This document shows, in pieces, positions 25,497 to 36,899 of a stretch of 64,000 bases of DNA. Made by a program: the position numbers and the translations under genes. This stretch comes from Dermanyssus gallinae (taxonomy: Eukaryota > Arthropoda > Arachnida > Mesostigmata > Dermanyssidae), in the NCBI GenBank assembly GCA_003439945.1, contig QVRM01002175.1, positions 78,501 through 142,500 on the forward strand. Reading direction: 5' to 3'. A model generated the notes under the pieces. That model searched no databases and was not told the origin of the DNA. It saw only the letters and a program-made list of their open reading frames with translations. Every line of letters begins with the position of its first letter. Position 1 is the first letter of the stretch.

Positions 25497-26066
25497 ATGC
25501 ACTTCTTCGTGGGGCATAGCGCGCGCACAGCTTTTTGTAGGGGGAGGAGGTGGGGGGTACCTTCAGGAAACGTCGACCTTCTCGTCCTCATCGTCTGGGG
25601 GGGAAAGGGGGGGGAGCTGAAGAAGGTGAAGAAGCCGAAGATAAGCTCCACATTGCTTCTTATCAGCTCTGGTTTCTACGCTCTAGCTACCGGCCGCCCC
25701 TGGTCTGCGGCCGTTCGCCAGTTTTCCCGAACGTGGAGGCCACCTAGAGTCGCCTCCACCCTCCACGCGTCGGGGCAGGCCCCGGGCACATACAGTCCAC
25801 CAAACGGGGCGCGAACCACGCAAGGGCGGGCGTCCACATGTCATAAAGTATTCGAAATTCCGCTACACGAAGAGGTCCTACAAGTGGGGTCCCTGCATTT
25901 GTACGCCCCCCTCTGCATGAAGCCCTTCTTAGACGGGCTGTCTGCACATAAAGTTCCCCGAAACGGGTGGGCCCCTCTCACATGGGACGGAAAACGGAAG
26001 GGACCCACACGACAGCGTGTGTCGATCGTTTTCCGCTCTCGCTCATCGCCTTCTTCCTCTTTCTAA
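25497..26066 (+). CDS. Unassigned 189-codon open frame in GC-rich sequence
   Basis: The first ATG is at 25497 (MHFFVGHSARTAF); the same frame is open upstream to 25431. It contains a Gly/Lys-rich part (GGKGGELKKVKKPK) and no motif I know. Overlapping open frames in other phases and G runs at about 25540-25620 argue for chance. The region resembles a 5' UTR or promoter more than a coding exon. Confidence 0.12.
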   Translation: MHFFVGHSARTAFCRGRRWGVPSGNVDLLVLIVWGGKGGELKKVKKPKISSTLLLISSGFYALATGRPWSAAVRQFSRTWRPPRVASTLHASGQAPGTYSPPNGARTTQGRASTCHKVFEIPLHEEVLQVGSLHLYAPLCMKPFLDGLSAHKVPRNGWAPLTWDGKRKGPTRQRVSIVFRSRSSPSSSF

Positions 26067-26229
26067 ATCCACTCTTCAGTCTCTCGGGTACTACTTTTTA
26101 TCACACTTTCTCCGGTACAGAAACGTCAAAAAAGCGTTCCAGCGTCTCGCCCTAGAGGTCAATCGACCACATTGTGTTAACCAGTCTAAGCATTGGTCCG
26201 TATTTTAATGTGATTATATATCCAGTTCT

Positions 26230-26277
<48 letters not shown>

Positions 26278-26278
26278 A

Positions 26279-26422
26279 AACCGAGCAAGATGGCTTAGTG
26301 GCAAAGCCATTGCCTTGCATTTGGGAGAACTGAAATCGATACCCAGACCGAGTGGATTAAAAATTAGCCATGACATCAAAAAACCGTACACGGGCCTTAC
26401 GGAAAATCTAAAAAAAAATATA
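26279..26422 (+). mobile_element. tRNA-derived SINE (family 1), shorter copy inside (TA)n
   Basis: The sequence opens GAGCAAGATGGCTTAGTGGC and keeps both promoter boxes, though the B box is altered (GAAATCGATACCC). The tail GGATTAAAAATTAGCCATGA and AAACCGTACACGGGCC match the 40.3 kb copy, but about 60 central bases are lacking. (TA)n runs abut both ends. Confidence 0.7.
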
Positions 26423-26849
26423 TATATATAGGAGAGAGCGGAGAAGGTGGCCAGCGACTCTGACACGATGAGTGGTAGATTCGATCTCGATCCGACGCAT
26501 AACCTTTTGCAGCAACCTTTTAAGATTTACAGATTTTGGTTTTAAAGGACTAAACACAAACATTAATTAGCACCTCGCCTCAAGTGACGTGCTTGTGAAT
26601 TGACACCGGTATTGCATAAAACAATTGCTAGTTCAATTTTTATAACTAATAAGGGAAATTATTTTGTTACGTTTTAAACAAACCTATTTAATCCGACGTT
26701 TGCACGTTTGTTTGTCGGCATAGGCTGCACAGTAAGATAAGACCTGTCAGATAAATCCCCTATGGGAATAAGATGATTATAGTGTTAAAGTGTCATATAA
26801 TAATGACGCCGCTTGAATTTTCTTTGCTTTATTATTCTCGACGAGGTGG

Positions 26850-27085
26850 GCCGCATGACAATACCACATTATGAATCGCCGGAGCCCAGTGCCGGTATGA
26901 CATGCACCGAGAGAATACTTACTAAATTGGGCGAACGATTAAAGATAACTACTGGGGACAAGAGAGTCGCGCAATTTGTGCGCCAGAGACTTTCCATTGA
27001 CGTCCAGCGGGGCAACACGATCTTAATTTTAGGATCGCTTGCCGAATGGTGCAGACCAGCGCTGTTATTGGCTGAAAGTTAACAC
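26850..27085 (+). pseudogene. LINE family A terminal fragment
   Basis: Open frame with ILTKLGERLKITTGDKRVAQ, FVRQRLSIDVQRGN and a stop at 27082. It matches the ends of the copies at 6.6, 31.5 and 61.6 kb. Only the last 60 or so codons remain. Confidence 0.55.
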
Positions 27086-27299
27086 GTTCACTTACACAGG
27101 ATTGTAATATAAATTGATTAATAAAATATACACCGAGAACAGATACTATGAATTTACTCGTTGTGTAACTATATGAAACTTTCAAAGTAAGCTTGCATTG
27201 TCTAGAAGGTAGTGTAATTTGTTGCGACAAACAAAAACGTCTGGAAACCTTTTTCAATAATTAATTAATGCGCGTGTAATTTGACTAGTCCATCAAACC

Positions 27300-29299
27300 C
27301 ACTTTAAGCATATAGCTCACTACTCTGCGCCTGTGGCCAGCCCAACAATTTGGCTGCCCGTGGCCCGTAGAGATTTCGGCTTTCGCTCGAGAGAGAGAGT
27401 TTCTTATTAGAGTGGCGCTGCGAGTGTTGCGAGCGGCATTGCGGCTTGTCATTGCCGTTGAGCTTATTATTATTAGTAGCAGTAGTAGTAGTAGTATTGT
27501 TGTTGTTGTTATTGTTAATGTATCGCACTACAACGAGCTCGGTGTATTTATTGCCTCTGCGCCTCAATTAGTGAAGACAGCGGACTGAAGAAATCAGCAC
27601 CCACCCTCCACCCCCTCTCGCCTTCGCCGCCGCCACCGCCAAACCCGACGTGTTTCCATTCACCTACCCGTCGTACCAACCTGTGCTGTGATGTTGTAGC
27701 CGGCGATTCTGCAGCTATTTACACACGGATAGGCAACGGGCAGACAAGCGGCGTGCATACATACCTGCATGCAGGCATGGATGCATGCACGCCCCCAAGC
27801 TACCCCCCCCCCCCCACACTCTTACAGACTAGTTCAGAAATGTCTACACTACAGCAGCTATAGTCCACCACCACCACAGCGACAAACAGCAACAAAGCCC
27901 TCAACCACCACCACTATTACTACAGCAGCAGCAGCAGCCACTACACACGACGATTGCACGGTTTACACTTAACAAATTGCAGACTTTGTCTTAGGAGTCT
28001 CTCCTCCGACGCGAGGGCTCTTTCTAGCGTCCGCGTTTGTGTTGTTAGTGTTGGACACGGGGGTGGTGCTGCTTCTGCTGTTCTCTTATTTCTCTCTCTT
28101 TCTTCTTCTGCACGGGGGTGTTTGTCTCTTTTTGCGTGATCTACTTTATCTTTTTTATACTGACGGTCTTCTTCTGTCTCTCTCTCTCTTTCTCGCTCTC
28201 GTACGCATTTGGGCTTGTTTGCGATATAATTTCTCACTCTCTATCTCTATCCATCTCTCTCTACCCATATCCCTCTCTCTATTTCTCTCCCACTGCCTTC
28301 CTTTGCCGTACCTTCGCGCTCATTTTAGAGAGACCGCAAGCAGCGAAAATCTCGAGCGTTTGAGCACGAGTTGCTGAAGCTTTGATGGTAGCAAAATATT
28401 TGCACAGTTTGTCTTGTTGTTGTTGTTGTTGTTGCCATTGTTGCTGCCGCTGTTGTTGCTTTCGTTGTTGCTGCTGTTGTTGTTGTTACTGTGTGTCGAA
28501 GCTATGTTAAGTCTCGTCCTATCCGGGAGTAGCGTTCACATTCGTCAACACATTCGTACACCCTCTCGCAGACGCGCTCAGTCACTCTTGACTCAGTCGC
28601 CACTCACACGCCAGACACCCACCCACACGCAGAAGATACACAGACCTACATAAACAGCCATCCAGCCAGACAACCGACCACCGAACCAACCAACCAACCA
28701 ACCAGTGCTACCCTGAGTCTTGCGTCTTCACGACCAGTAATTGAAGACGTCGTCGTCGTCGTCGTTGTCGTCGCAGAAATAGTAGTAGTCTTCAGGAGGT
28801 TACTCGTGAGCAATTCAGTCGCTCTCATTGCATCGTTTTGGGGGTCGGTCGATTCGAGTCTTGCGCCTGCTCGTTGCACCCCCCCCCCGCCCGCTAACCC
28901 TCCGTTTTCGTCGTTTCCTTTGGCGCCTTCATCATCTTCATCATCACCATCCTCACCACCATCACCACCACCACCACGACCATCACCTTCGCCTTAGTTG
29001 GTCGCTGCTGCTGCTTCTTCTTCTCCTGTGGCTGTGGTCTTCGTCGTCATCCACGTCTCACGCAGCGTGCGGCCTTCGGCGAAGATGTCTTCACGAACAT
29101 CGCCATCGCGGGCCGATCGTCACCACCGCAAAAAGCTTCGGCGGCAACGGCGGCGGCAGCAGCAGCAGCATCAGCAACAACCTCAACCTCAACAACCTCA
29201 ACAGCTTCAGTCGCAGTCGACTGACGACTGTTCGCTGTCTCTGTTCTGTCAGATAACACCTTCGAGACTTTAGCCGTACAGCATCAACATCGACTACAA

Positions 29300-29330
<31 letters not shown>

Positions 29331-29600
29331 GACGTCGACAACAACAACCGCCACCTTCAGTCGCCGAATATACCTGGCCGCATAACCTGCAGCAGCAGTA
29401 GCAACAACAACAACAAAATCAACGGAGAGAGCCCGTCAACAGGACGACAGGAAGTGAACTGTTACTGGGTGAAGTATTGAGGAATTCCGCATTCGTGAGA
29501 CGCAACGCTGTTGTAGACAAGACACACCGACATCTAGATAGCCGGCGAGCCTAGAACACGCCTCTACGCATAGATCCAAGTGGGATTTTTCATTCGGCGG
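27300..29600. repeat. Trinucleotide and pyrimidine repeat belt
   Basis: Includes AGT/TTG repeats (27476-27510), a C run (27805-27819), CTCT-rich sequence (28160-28290), TTG/CTG repeats (28410-28490), CGT repeats (28750-28775), CAT/CAC repeats (28930-28985) and CAA repeats (29300-29345). A 60-codon frame at 29091-29273 starts MSSRTSPSRADRHHRKKLRR and is Gln-rich; it could be a small first exon but shows no family. Confidence 0.6.
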
Positions 29601-31470
29601 AAACAGAAGCCGCACCCCATATTACTGAATGACAATATTGTCTAGTACGATAAACAATGGTAAATATAACAACAGTAATAATAATAATAATACCAATACT
29701 AATACTAATAATAATGATAATAACAATAACAATAACAACAACAACAACAACAACATCAACAACAATTATTAGGTTTAGCAACACTAGGTATTGTTATAGT
29801 GTTGCTTACACCTCATGCCTACCTGCCGTTAAATAGTAAGAGATTATCACATCAGTTGTTCCGATCAAAATACCCGCTAAAAACTTTCCCAAGAACTGCA
29901 GCACTACAGAAGGTGTGCAGATCGGTGCAGAAAGTAGGATACTATTATCATATACACAACAAAAAGTTTGCGCTCATTTATAAGCAGTCATTTGCTATTT
30001 CTTAACGCTGCGCATTGCGGAATTTTACGATTTGGTCAAGAAGAATTTTACCAAATACGGCCAAACCCGAGAGACCTTCAAGCCAACACTTCTACACAAG
30101 TTCTGAGGGAGAAGGTCCCCACTCGCAAGGGAAACGGATCTCTTCTTGCAAACACGAATTACAATGTTTGCATAGAGATTGTCAGGAATCTATCGCATTA
30201 CAAACATTAACATACAAGCCGACAACTTCTGCAAAAAACAGTATTTTTTCCAAAAGAAAGATAGACAATTACTCTGCATGTCAGAGGTTTTTCTACATCA
30301 GACGCAAATACATACGTGAAACTTCCTGCAAAAAATGCCTATTTAAAGTAGTTGAACATGTCCGAACTTTACCCGGGAGCCAGAATAGGGCCAATCTCTT
30401 TGAGATAGACTGGAATTGATTGTAGTGGCTTTTGTAACCCTCGAATTCGATCGAGGATTGAGGATTAATGGCGATTAAGGCCGCTCGAGCGGATTAAAGG
30501 GTATTCGAATTAATAGGTATTACCTTACCCTTACAAAGAAATGTTCTTGTGCTTACGACGACAGACCGCTTCGTACTCTTGTTGGTGAACTGTAGGCCAG
30601 CGGTGGAGCCAATCAGGGTCAAGCTAAAACGAACAAAAGTAAAGCCAGTCCGTTCATACGAGTATATGCGCAAGTGGCAAAGAAATCTGAACAAGGCCTA
30701 AGCAGATGTGGTCTCATCTCGGCGTCACACAAAAGGTCAAACTGGTTGATCCCGTTGGGTCGCGTATCGTATTAGTGATTCCGAACAGACGTTCACGTGA
30801 TAAACAGTGATAATCGCTCATTACAGGAGAACGGATGGGAGAGAGGTTGTCAGAATCTGTAGATCGTAGACTCTCTCAACAGCCATCACGACGGTTCGAC
30901 GTAAACGCGCAATTGAGCACTGTTTTGCGCATGTGGTTCCGTTCAAATACCAGTTGAAAATCAACACTTACGCCATTCAAAAGCAAAGCATTTATGCTTA
31001 ATGTAATGTAATTACCACTCACAATACTAAGCGCACTATATGTTAAAGAACACACAAGACTAGTAGTCCCACACACACATCCCGGCCACCTTTTGTGTGT
31101 TCAGTGTATCTATTACAGCCGACCAGTGCGTGGTAGCTTGCCTACGTTGGACCACAGTGTATTATCGACACCGTGAAAGCTAGATTCCATGAGGATGTTG
31201 ACTTTGACGCAACCCGCGCCTCGTCCTTCAGACAACCGATTACTAGCGAGCCACCAAGATACCTGCCAGAGAAGGTCAGCTCAGCATAACAGTAGTATAG
31301 GCATTAAACTTGATTCACCTTGTGAATCATTTGTGTCAGCGACCACGCTGCTACAAGGATATCTCAACATGTGCATTTATGCTTAAGTATTCCTAATATA
31401 AATAGGTGAAATTTGTAATTGGGGTCTATCTTTTTAGTTTTATATAATCAAAATAGTATTAAGAACATCA
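29600..31470. other. No gene seen
   Basis: AAT/AAC repeats at 29670-29765, then unique AT-rich sequence without recognisable domains. Confidence 0.5.
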
Positions 31471-31476
31471 GTATTT

Positions 31477-31900
31477 CTACGAGATCTCAGGGAACCCTTT
31501 GGCGGAGGGAAGGGACTCTTCGATTGACGCCGCGTTTCCCCGCTGAAGCTCGATCGATACGCTCTGCAGTAGGTACCCTCCACAACGAGGATCATTTGCG
31601 ACCGCGTTTAGTCTTTTTCCAAGTCCTTTGAAAAATGTTGACGTTTCTTCGCCCACAGGTCCAAACGTTTCCATAACGATGGGCTGGACAATAAACTGCG
31701 GACTGAGTTTTTCTGTGTTTCATCAACTAACGGTCCTCCGCAAAACAAGCGTCAATGTAATTAGGTATACATGTCAAGGAATTAGTAAATCCAGCCGTCT
31801 TATGATTTCTGGTAGGATAGGCCCGGACACGGAAGTGTGGATAACGTCGTTTACCTCATTAGATGCTCGAAGTATTGTATATCTACATTGCACTGACTAA
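31477..31900 (-). pseudogene. LINE family A terminal fragment
   Basis: Minus-strand frame METFGPVGEETSTFFKGLGK, RLNAVANDP and SVSIELQRGNAASIEESL. Further upstream (31880-31690) degenerate sequence corresponds to the segment before the ETLGP motif in the other copies. Several stops are present upstream. Confidence 0.55.
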
Positions 31901-31904
31901 TTCC

Positions 31905-33535
31905 TGCGAGCTGAATGTTTAGCGACGGTTTCTTTGAGATGCGGGAATTTTGGGGGGTTTGAAACCCCACCGATAGGGGACAAGTTACGGTAATGACAAC
32001 GAGCTCAACAGCGCAGCGTTACTTTACCACCATTATCAAACGCCAAGCCACGTCACCACACAGTTAGTCGAAGTGACCCATTAACGATCGATACATTTGG
32101 CCGACTAAGAGATAAGTTCTAAATTTAGTAGTCGGTTCATTTGCAATAGCAACAACCCATGCAAGGCACCTACGCATTTACAGCGTGAACATGTTGTTGT
32201 TGTTGTTGTTGTTGTTGTTGGTGTGCTAATGCTGTGTTGCCGTTGTCGCGGCCAACCACACAACAATAGTTTAGCTTTGCTTAGATAACTGCTAACAGAG
32301 ATAACGACAACAGCAGAAACAACAACAACAACAACAACCGTAGGATCAGTAGCGACAAAAACAGAAAGCAGTCAAATCAAATCACAAAGTAAAGTGCGAA
32401 ACATTTCATTTGGTTTTCAAATAAAATTGCCGTATCATAAGTGTGGCCTGACCAATATAAATAAAATTGAATCCAAATCTTAGCAGCAGCAGAAGCATCA
32501 AACAGATCAACCAGGATGAAAAAAAGCCCAGATACTGAAAAAGACACACAGAGCGCAAGCCTACCGGGCTGTTGTTGTTAATGTTGTTGTTGTTGTTAAT
32601 GTTGTTGTTGTAGCTGTTGTTGTTGTTCTTGTTGTTGTTACTGCTTCTGCCGCCGTTGTTATTTTGTGTTTGTTCTCACGAAGATTAGCACCGCCAGCAC
32701 AAGCAATACCACCCCCAACGAAGCCACCACCACCACCCGCGTCGACAGATCGGAAATGTTACTCCCACTGTTGTTGATTTCATCGTCGTCGTCATCGACC
32801 GGGCCACGGAACGAGATTACGCCGTCAAGAGTAATCAAGCAATGTCAGAGTCAAGCGTAACCATCCCGCATTTGCCGACTCTCCATTGCTCATCCACTTG
32901 TTGTATTATAGGTAGTCGCGCTCGAGGCGCGCGTTGGGGGACTGGCCGGGGTAGTAGGTTGGAGTGGCGGACAACACATGTGACGGAGACACCTACACTT
33001 GTACATACAGATACATGTATCGCACATGACTATCATGTTAGACACGTCGGCGCGCATGATGACTCGGCTGATGATCATAGGTGATCATAATAATACGGAC
33101 ACTAACTAAGATGATAATGTCGTCGCGATGGCGACGACAGCAGCGACAGCAGCACCAGCAACAACAACAACAACAGCAACCTAGCATGAACTTATAATTC
33201 AAGCAACGTGGATGGGGCTCAGCGAGTCTTTCTAGCAAAGCTACAATCTACCTCGCACGAATCCGTTTAAGCAAAACATTCGGAGTTGGGATAAATAAAA
33301 AAAATAGCCGATATCTATCCAGTCCTAAACGGGAACATCTTTCTGCATTCAAGCTCCACCAATACAATAAATAGTATATCTAATAAAACTAAAAACATCT
33401 TTCTGTAGTAAATTTCTACCACAACAATATAGAACACGAACATAGAAAAAATGCGTTGCGTTTCTGTGCCGCCAGCCAAAGTTAGACATCATCAACACAT
33501 GCTGTGTAGCTCGAGTATCGTACAAATGGATGCTG
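31905..33535. repeat. Inverted TTG and CAA repeat region
   Basis: (TTG)n at 32193-32220 faces (CAA)n at 32318-32338, then TTG-type repeats at 32570-32640 and CAA/CAG repeats at 33130-33180. No gene is supported. Confidence 0.6.
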
Positions 33536-33554
33536 GGACGGACTTTTCCGCTTA

Positions 33555-33725
33555 TATACTTTTCGGGCTGAACCTCAGCCAAGATTTAACGTCCACGGGA
33601 CTGCTTTTCGCAATGCTTCATAGACGGACCCCCATAAATACAAATGTGCAGCTGTGGGACTCGAACCCGCGCATTTATGTGTCTTCTCCGGTCGCGAGGC
33701 GCAGGCCGAATGCCCCACCGGGCTC
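33555..33725 (-). mobile_element. tRNA-derived SINE (family 2), complete with target duplication
   Basis: It matches the 55.4 kb SINE throughout: the tail CTCAGCCAAGATTTAACGTC, the middle GACGGACCCCCATAAATACA and the B box complement GACTCGAACCC. An 18-base duplication, GACGGACTTTTCCGYTTA, lies at 33537-33554 and 33726-33743 (one difference, C versus T). The A box is partly eroded. Confidence 0.8.
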
Positions 33726-33744
33726 GACGGACTTTTCCGTTTAA

Positions 33745-36400
33745 TGCTGCATTGCGTTGTCGCGATATCGTTGGCCGGTGCGGTTATGACGAGCAGCCAA
33801 TTTCGTTTTTACGTCGTGCCATTTAGACGTGTACATATGTGTCTTCGATTTAAATTGCATACACATACACACGCACATGCGTGGGTCATTCGGTAAGCAT
33901 GACACTTTTTCTTCAAAATATTCCTTTTTTCCACTATTTTTAATGCTTTGTACTTTCGATGTTCTACTTCTTAGATGGATATATAATGGTTGTCTGACGA
34001 ACTGTGCAAAGCTCGAGAAGTGACCAAACAAAATGCACATATATAACAATTGGCATTGATCATATGCGCAGGCTGCGGTCAGAAATCAGGAAAGTCACCG
34101 TAGATCTGGGGGACGAGTGCGTTGATCATGGTTGTCATCAACCGGGGCCGATTCCTGCTGTGGTTGAGCAAATTTTCCCTGAGCGATTCTTGTTAAAAAT
34201 ATGACCATAAGCCATACCGCCGGTGTTGCAGAGTCAGCGGCTATACTGCTGCCCTAGCAACTGTTGGGGAAACCCGAGGTATCCGTTGGCCGGCTCTTGG
34301 TGCCTAATAGAAGATAGATATGCCTCACGACGATGACGATGAAGCCCCGACAAGGAGACAAGCGGCAGTAGATCATCCAGAATTTTAAAAAAAACAACCT
34401 TCTTAACGTTCCTCTTTCTTCTTCTTAATTCTAGCGGTAGCGGAGCTGGTGGAAAGATGGTCTTCGTCGTGGTATGAACGTGGTATAAACAACGTACTAG
34501 TACGCCGAGAACGTATGTAGTACTGCTTCGACTACTAGTGGTGATCTAGCAATGACCATTCAACGTGCTCATTGCTAGTTCAGTCAACGAAGGTGTTTTT
34601 GTCGTTCTTCTTCCCCTTCTAATTGTTGTCTTCGCGTTGTCATCAGCACCGCCAGAGGGGGGGGGGGGGGGGAGGTTCCGTGGCATCGATCTGACAGGCG
34701 GTATGGGGTGATGGAGACGGTGGCTGCGGCGGTGGCGATGGCGCCCGTGCGTGTTGACGGCCACCGCATGGGTGTTGACCGACCGATCGTATCTTGAACT
34801 GCTGTTGCTGTACAACATCTCAATCGGAATCAATCAGAGGAAGAGAATATTTGACGGCACACCGTGATAGAAAGAGGGCGACAGAGAGAGAGAGAGGAAA
34901 GAGAAGAGTGGAAAGAAGATAAGACGAAGTGGGCGTGGGTGGACGAGCTGACATCTCTAGTGCACCTCACTCACTCACCCGTCTGGCCGGTCGCTCGAGT
35001 GTACGCTTGCTTACCTACATAATGTGCAAGGACACATTCTCACGCAGATACACACATTTGCACACATCATACATACCTACATACATACCTACATACACAT
35101 GCTCACACTTAAGACTGAGGTCCGTAGACCTAGACTAATCATATGGATCGATCGATGCATCCATGATCGATGGTTGATGGGTCGACCACGATCATCGATG
35201 CATCAGGCAAAATGGTGTTGTCGTTGTCGTCCTTCAGCTGGCACAAGCATAAACACAACAACAACAACAACAACAGCAGCAGCAGCAACAACAACAATAA
35301 GAGGAAATGACATGATTTGGCTTGTTTACTGCAGCAGCGCCGACATTACCAGCCGCAGCAGCAGCAATACCAGCATCTTCGGCAACCGCAAAGAACTTCT
35401 TCAGCACCTTTCAGACCACCAGTGAAAGAAAATCCCCCCCCCCCCCCCTTCACCCGCTTCTCCGTTGCAGAATCGCCACGGCTGTTGTTGTTGTTGCTTC
35501 TGTCCTTCTGATTGCCGATGTTGTTGTTGTTGTCGTCGTTGTTGACTTTACCCGGCTTGACGACGTATCCTAGCCAGTACGCTAGGTACAACAACTTCAC
35601 GATATTGCTGTGCGATGCTATCAGATTACTCTAACTATCCACTATTACTACTACTACTACCACTACTTCTACTACTAGCATGACGACCGTCTAGTATAGC
35701 TATTACTACTACCATTGGTGCTACTGGCGATGGTACTTCAAGTCCTCAGTCTCAACGAGGTGAGACGATCGCAGGCCGTCGTCGTCGTTGACTGAGGCGT
35801 CGGACTTCCGCTGAAGTCCCTCCGTCCGTGTGTCCGACAGCGACGATGGGTTGTAGACGCTACCTCTCTCTATGCTGTGATGGCGGACCAAGAAGGTGGC
35901 CAAGAAGAAGGTGCTCGCGTGAAGCCAACAGTAACCTCAACAGCACCAACAACAACAGCAGCAGCAATAGCGGCAGCAACAAGGGATTAAGATCAAAAAT
36001 TGCTGATAGCGAGGTGACGACGAAGACGACAACGATCGCGCGGCGAAGCCAACAACAACAAGAACAGCCGATCAGGCAAGTGACTGTGTGAGAGTGCCGC
36101 CAAGCGACGTGAGATTCTTTCAGAAGGAGCGGTGAGAACTAGGGTGAGATGGGACGAGGGCGTTCTTCTCGGGCGATCTCCTCGGCCCCAGCAATGGGCT
36201 GTTGTTGTTGTTGTTGTTGCTGTTGTTGTTGTTGCTGCCGCCGCTGCCGTAGCTTCTATGGCTGCTCGAGGCGGGGTTGCAAGTTGCCGAGGTTTCGTAC
36301 ATCAGTGCCAACCCAAAACCCGAAAGTCACAGAAATGCCGACACATGCCATAGGAGGAATCGTCATCAGAGCAAGAGTTCAGAAAGCTAGAACAAGTGAG
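33745..36400. repeat. Repeat-rich, no supported exon
   Basis: Contains a G run (34659-34672), (GA)n (34885-34900), CATA/CATACC repeats (35060-35100), GATCGAT palindromes (35140-35200), CAA/CAG repeats (35255-35300), a C run (35436-35450), CTA repeats (35640-35680) and TTG repeats (36200-36240). Confidence 0.6.
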
Positions 36401-36663
36401 AGTAAGTGAGATACAAATGAGATAAATAAATATAGATGAAGCGAGACCGAAAACGCAGCCCGGACAAGACTAAATGGGCTGAGCTGGTAGCGGTATGGCT
36501 GTTGCTTTTTTTTTGGCTATTGTCTTTGCGAAGTTTTGTTATTATCATTGCGATGGCCATGGTGGTGCTGCCGTTTTCGTTGTTTTCTGGGGTTAATATG
36601 CATGTCAAGCATGCGATAATCTGTTCTCCTGAACCCGAAGCAACGCCGAAATAAACCGAAAAG

Positions 36664-36745
36664 GCCAATTATACAAAAAAAAGTACTTGAAACTTATACA
36701 AAAAGTATTTGAGATTTATACAAAAATGATGTGAAACTTATACAA
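36664..36745 (+). repeat. Short minisatellite, about three 27-base units
   Basis: The unit (ACTT)ATACAAAAA...GTGAAA recurs at roughly 27-base steps in AT-rich DNA, with small changes in each. Confidence 0.6.
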
Positions 36746-36799
36746 GAAAAAAACACGTGGAAGGGACAGATATACATAAATAAAAGCATGCTTTCGCGT

Positions 36800-36885
36800 A
36801 CACTCTGCGGACTGGATTTGAACCCAACTTTCCAACGAAACTCGCGTTCTCACCTCAGTTAGAATAGTTAAACGTGAGATAAAAA
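36800..36885 (-). repeat. tRNA-like sequence with perfect B box
   Basis: The minus strand has GGGTTCAAATCC (36825-36814), a perfect internal polymerase III B box. GGTGAGAACGCGAGTTTCGT lies before it, like the anticodon arm of a tRNA. No acceptor stem or clean A box can be paired, so a worn tRNA-derived SINE is more likely than a tRNA gene. Confidence 0.3.
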
Positions 36886-36899
36886 GATGGGTTATACGT

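Noticed and set aside
36800..36885. tRNA gene on the minus strand
   Set aside because: The B box is perfect, but no acceptor stem, D arm or A box can be paired; kept only as a tRNA-like repeat.
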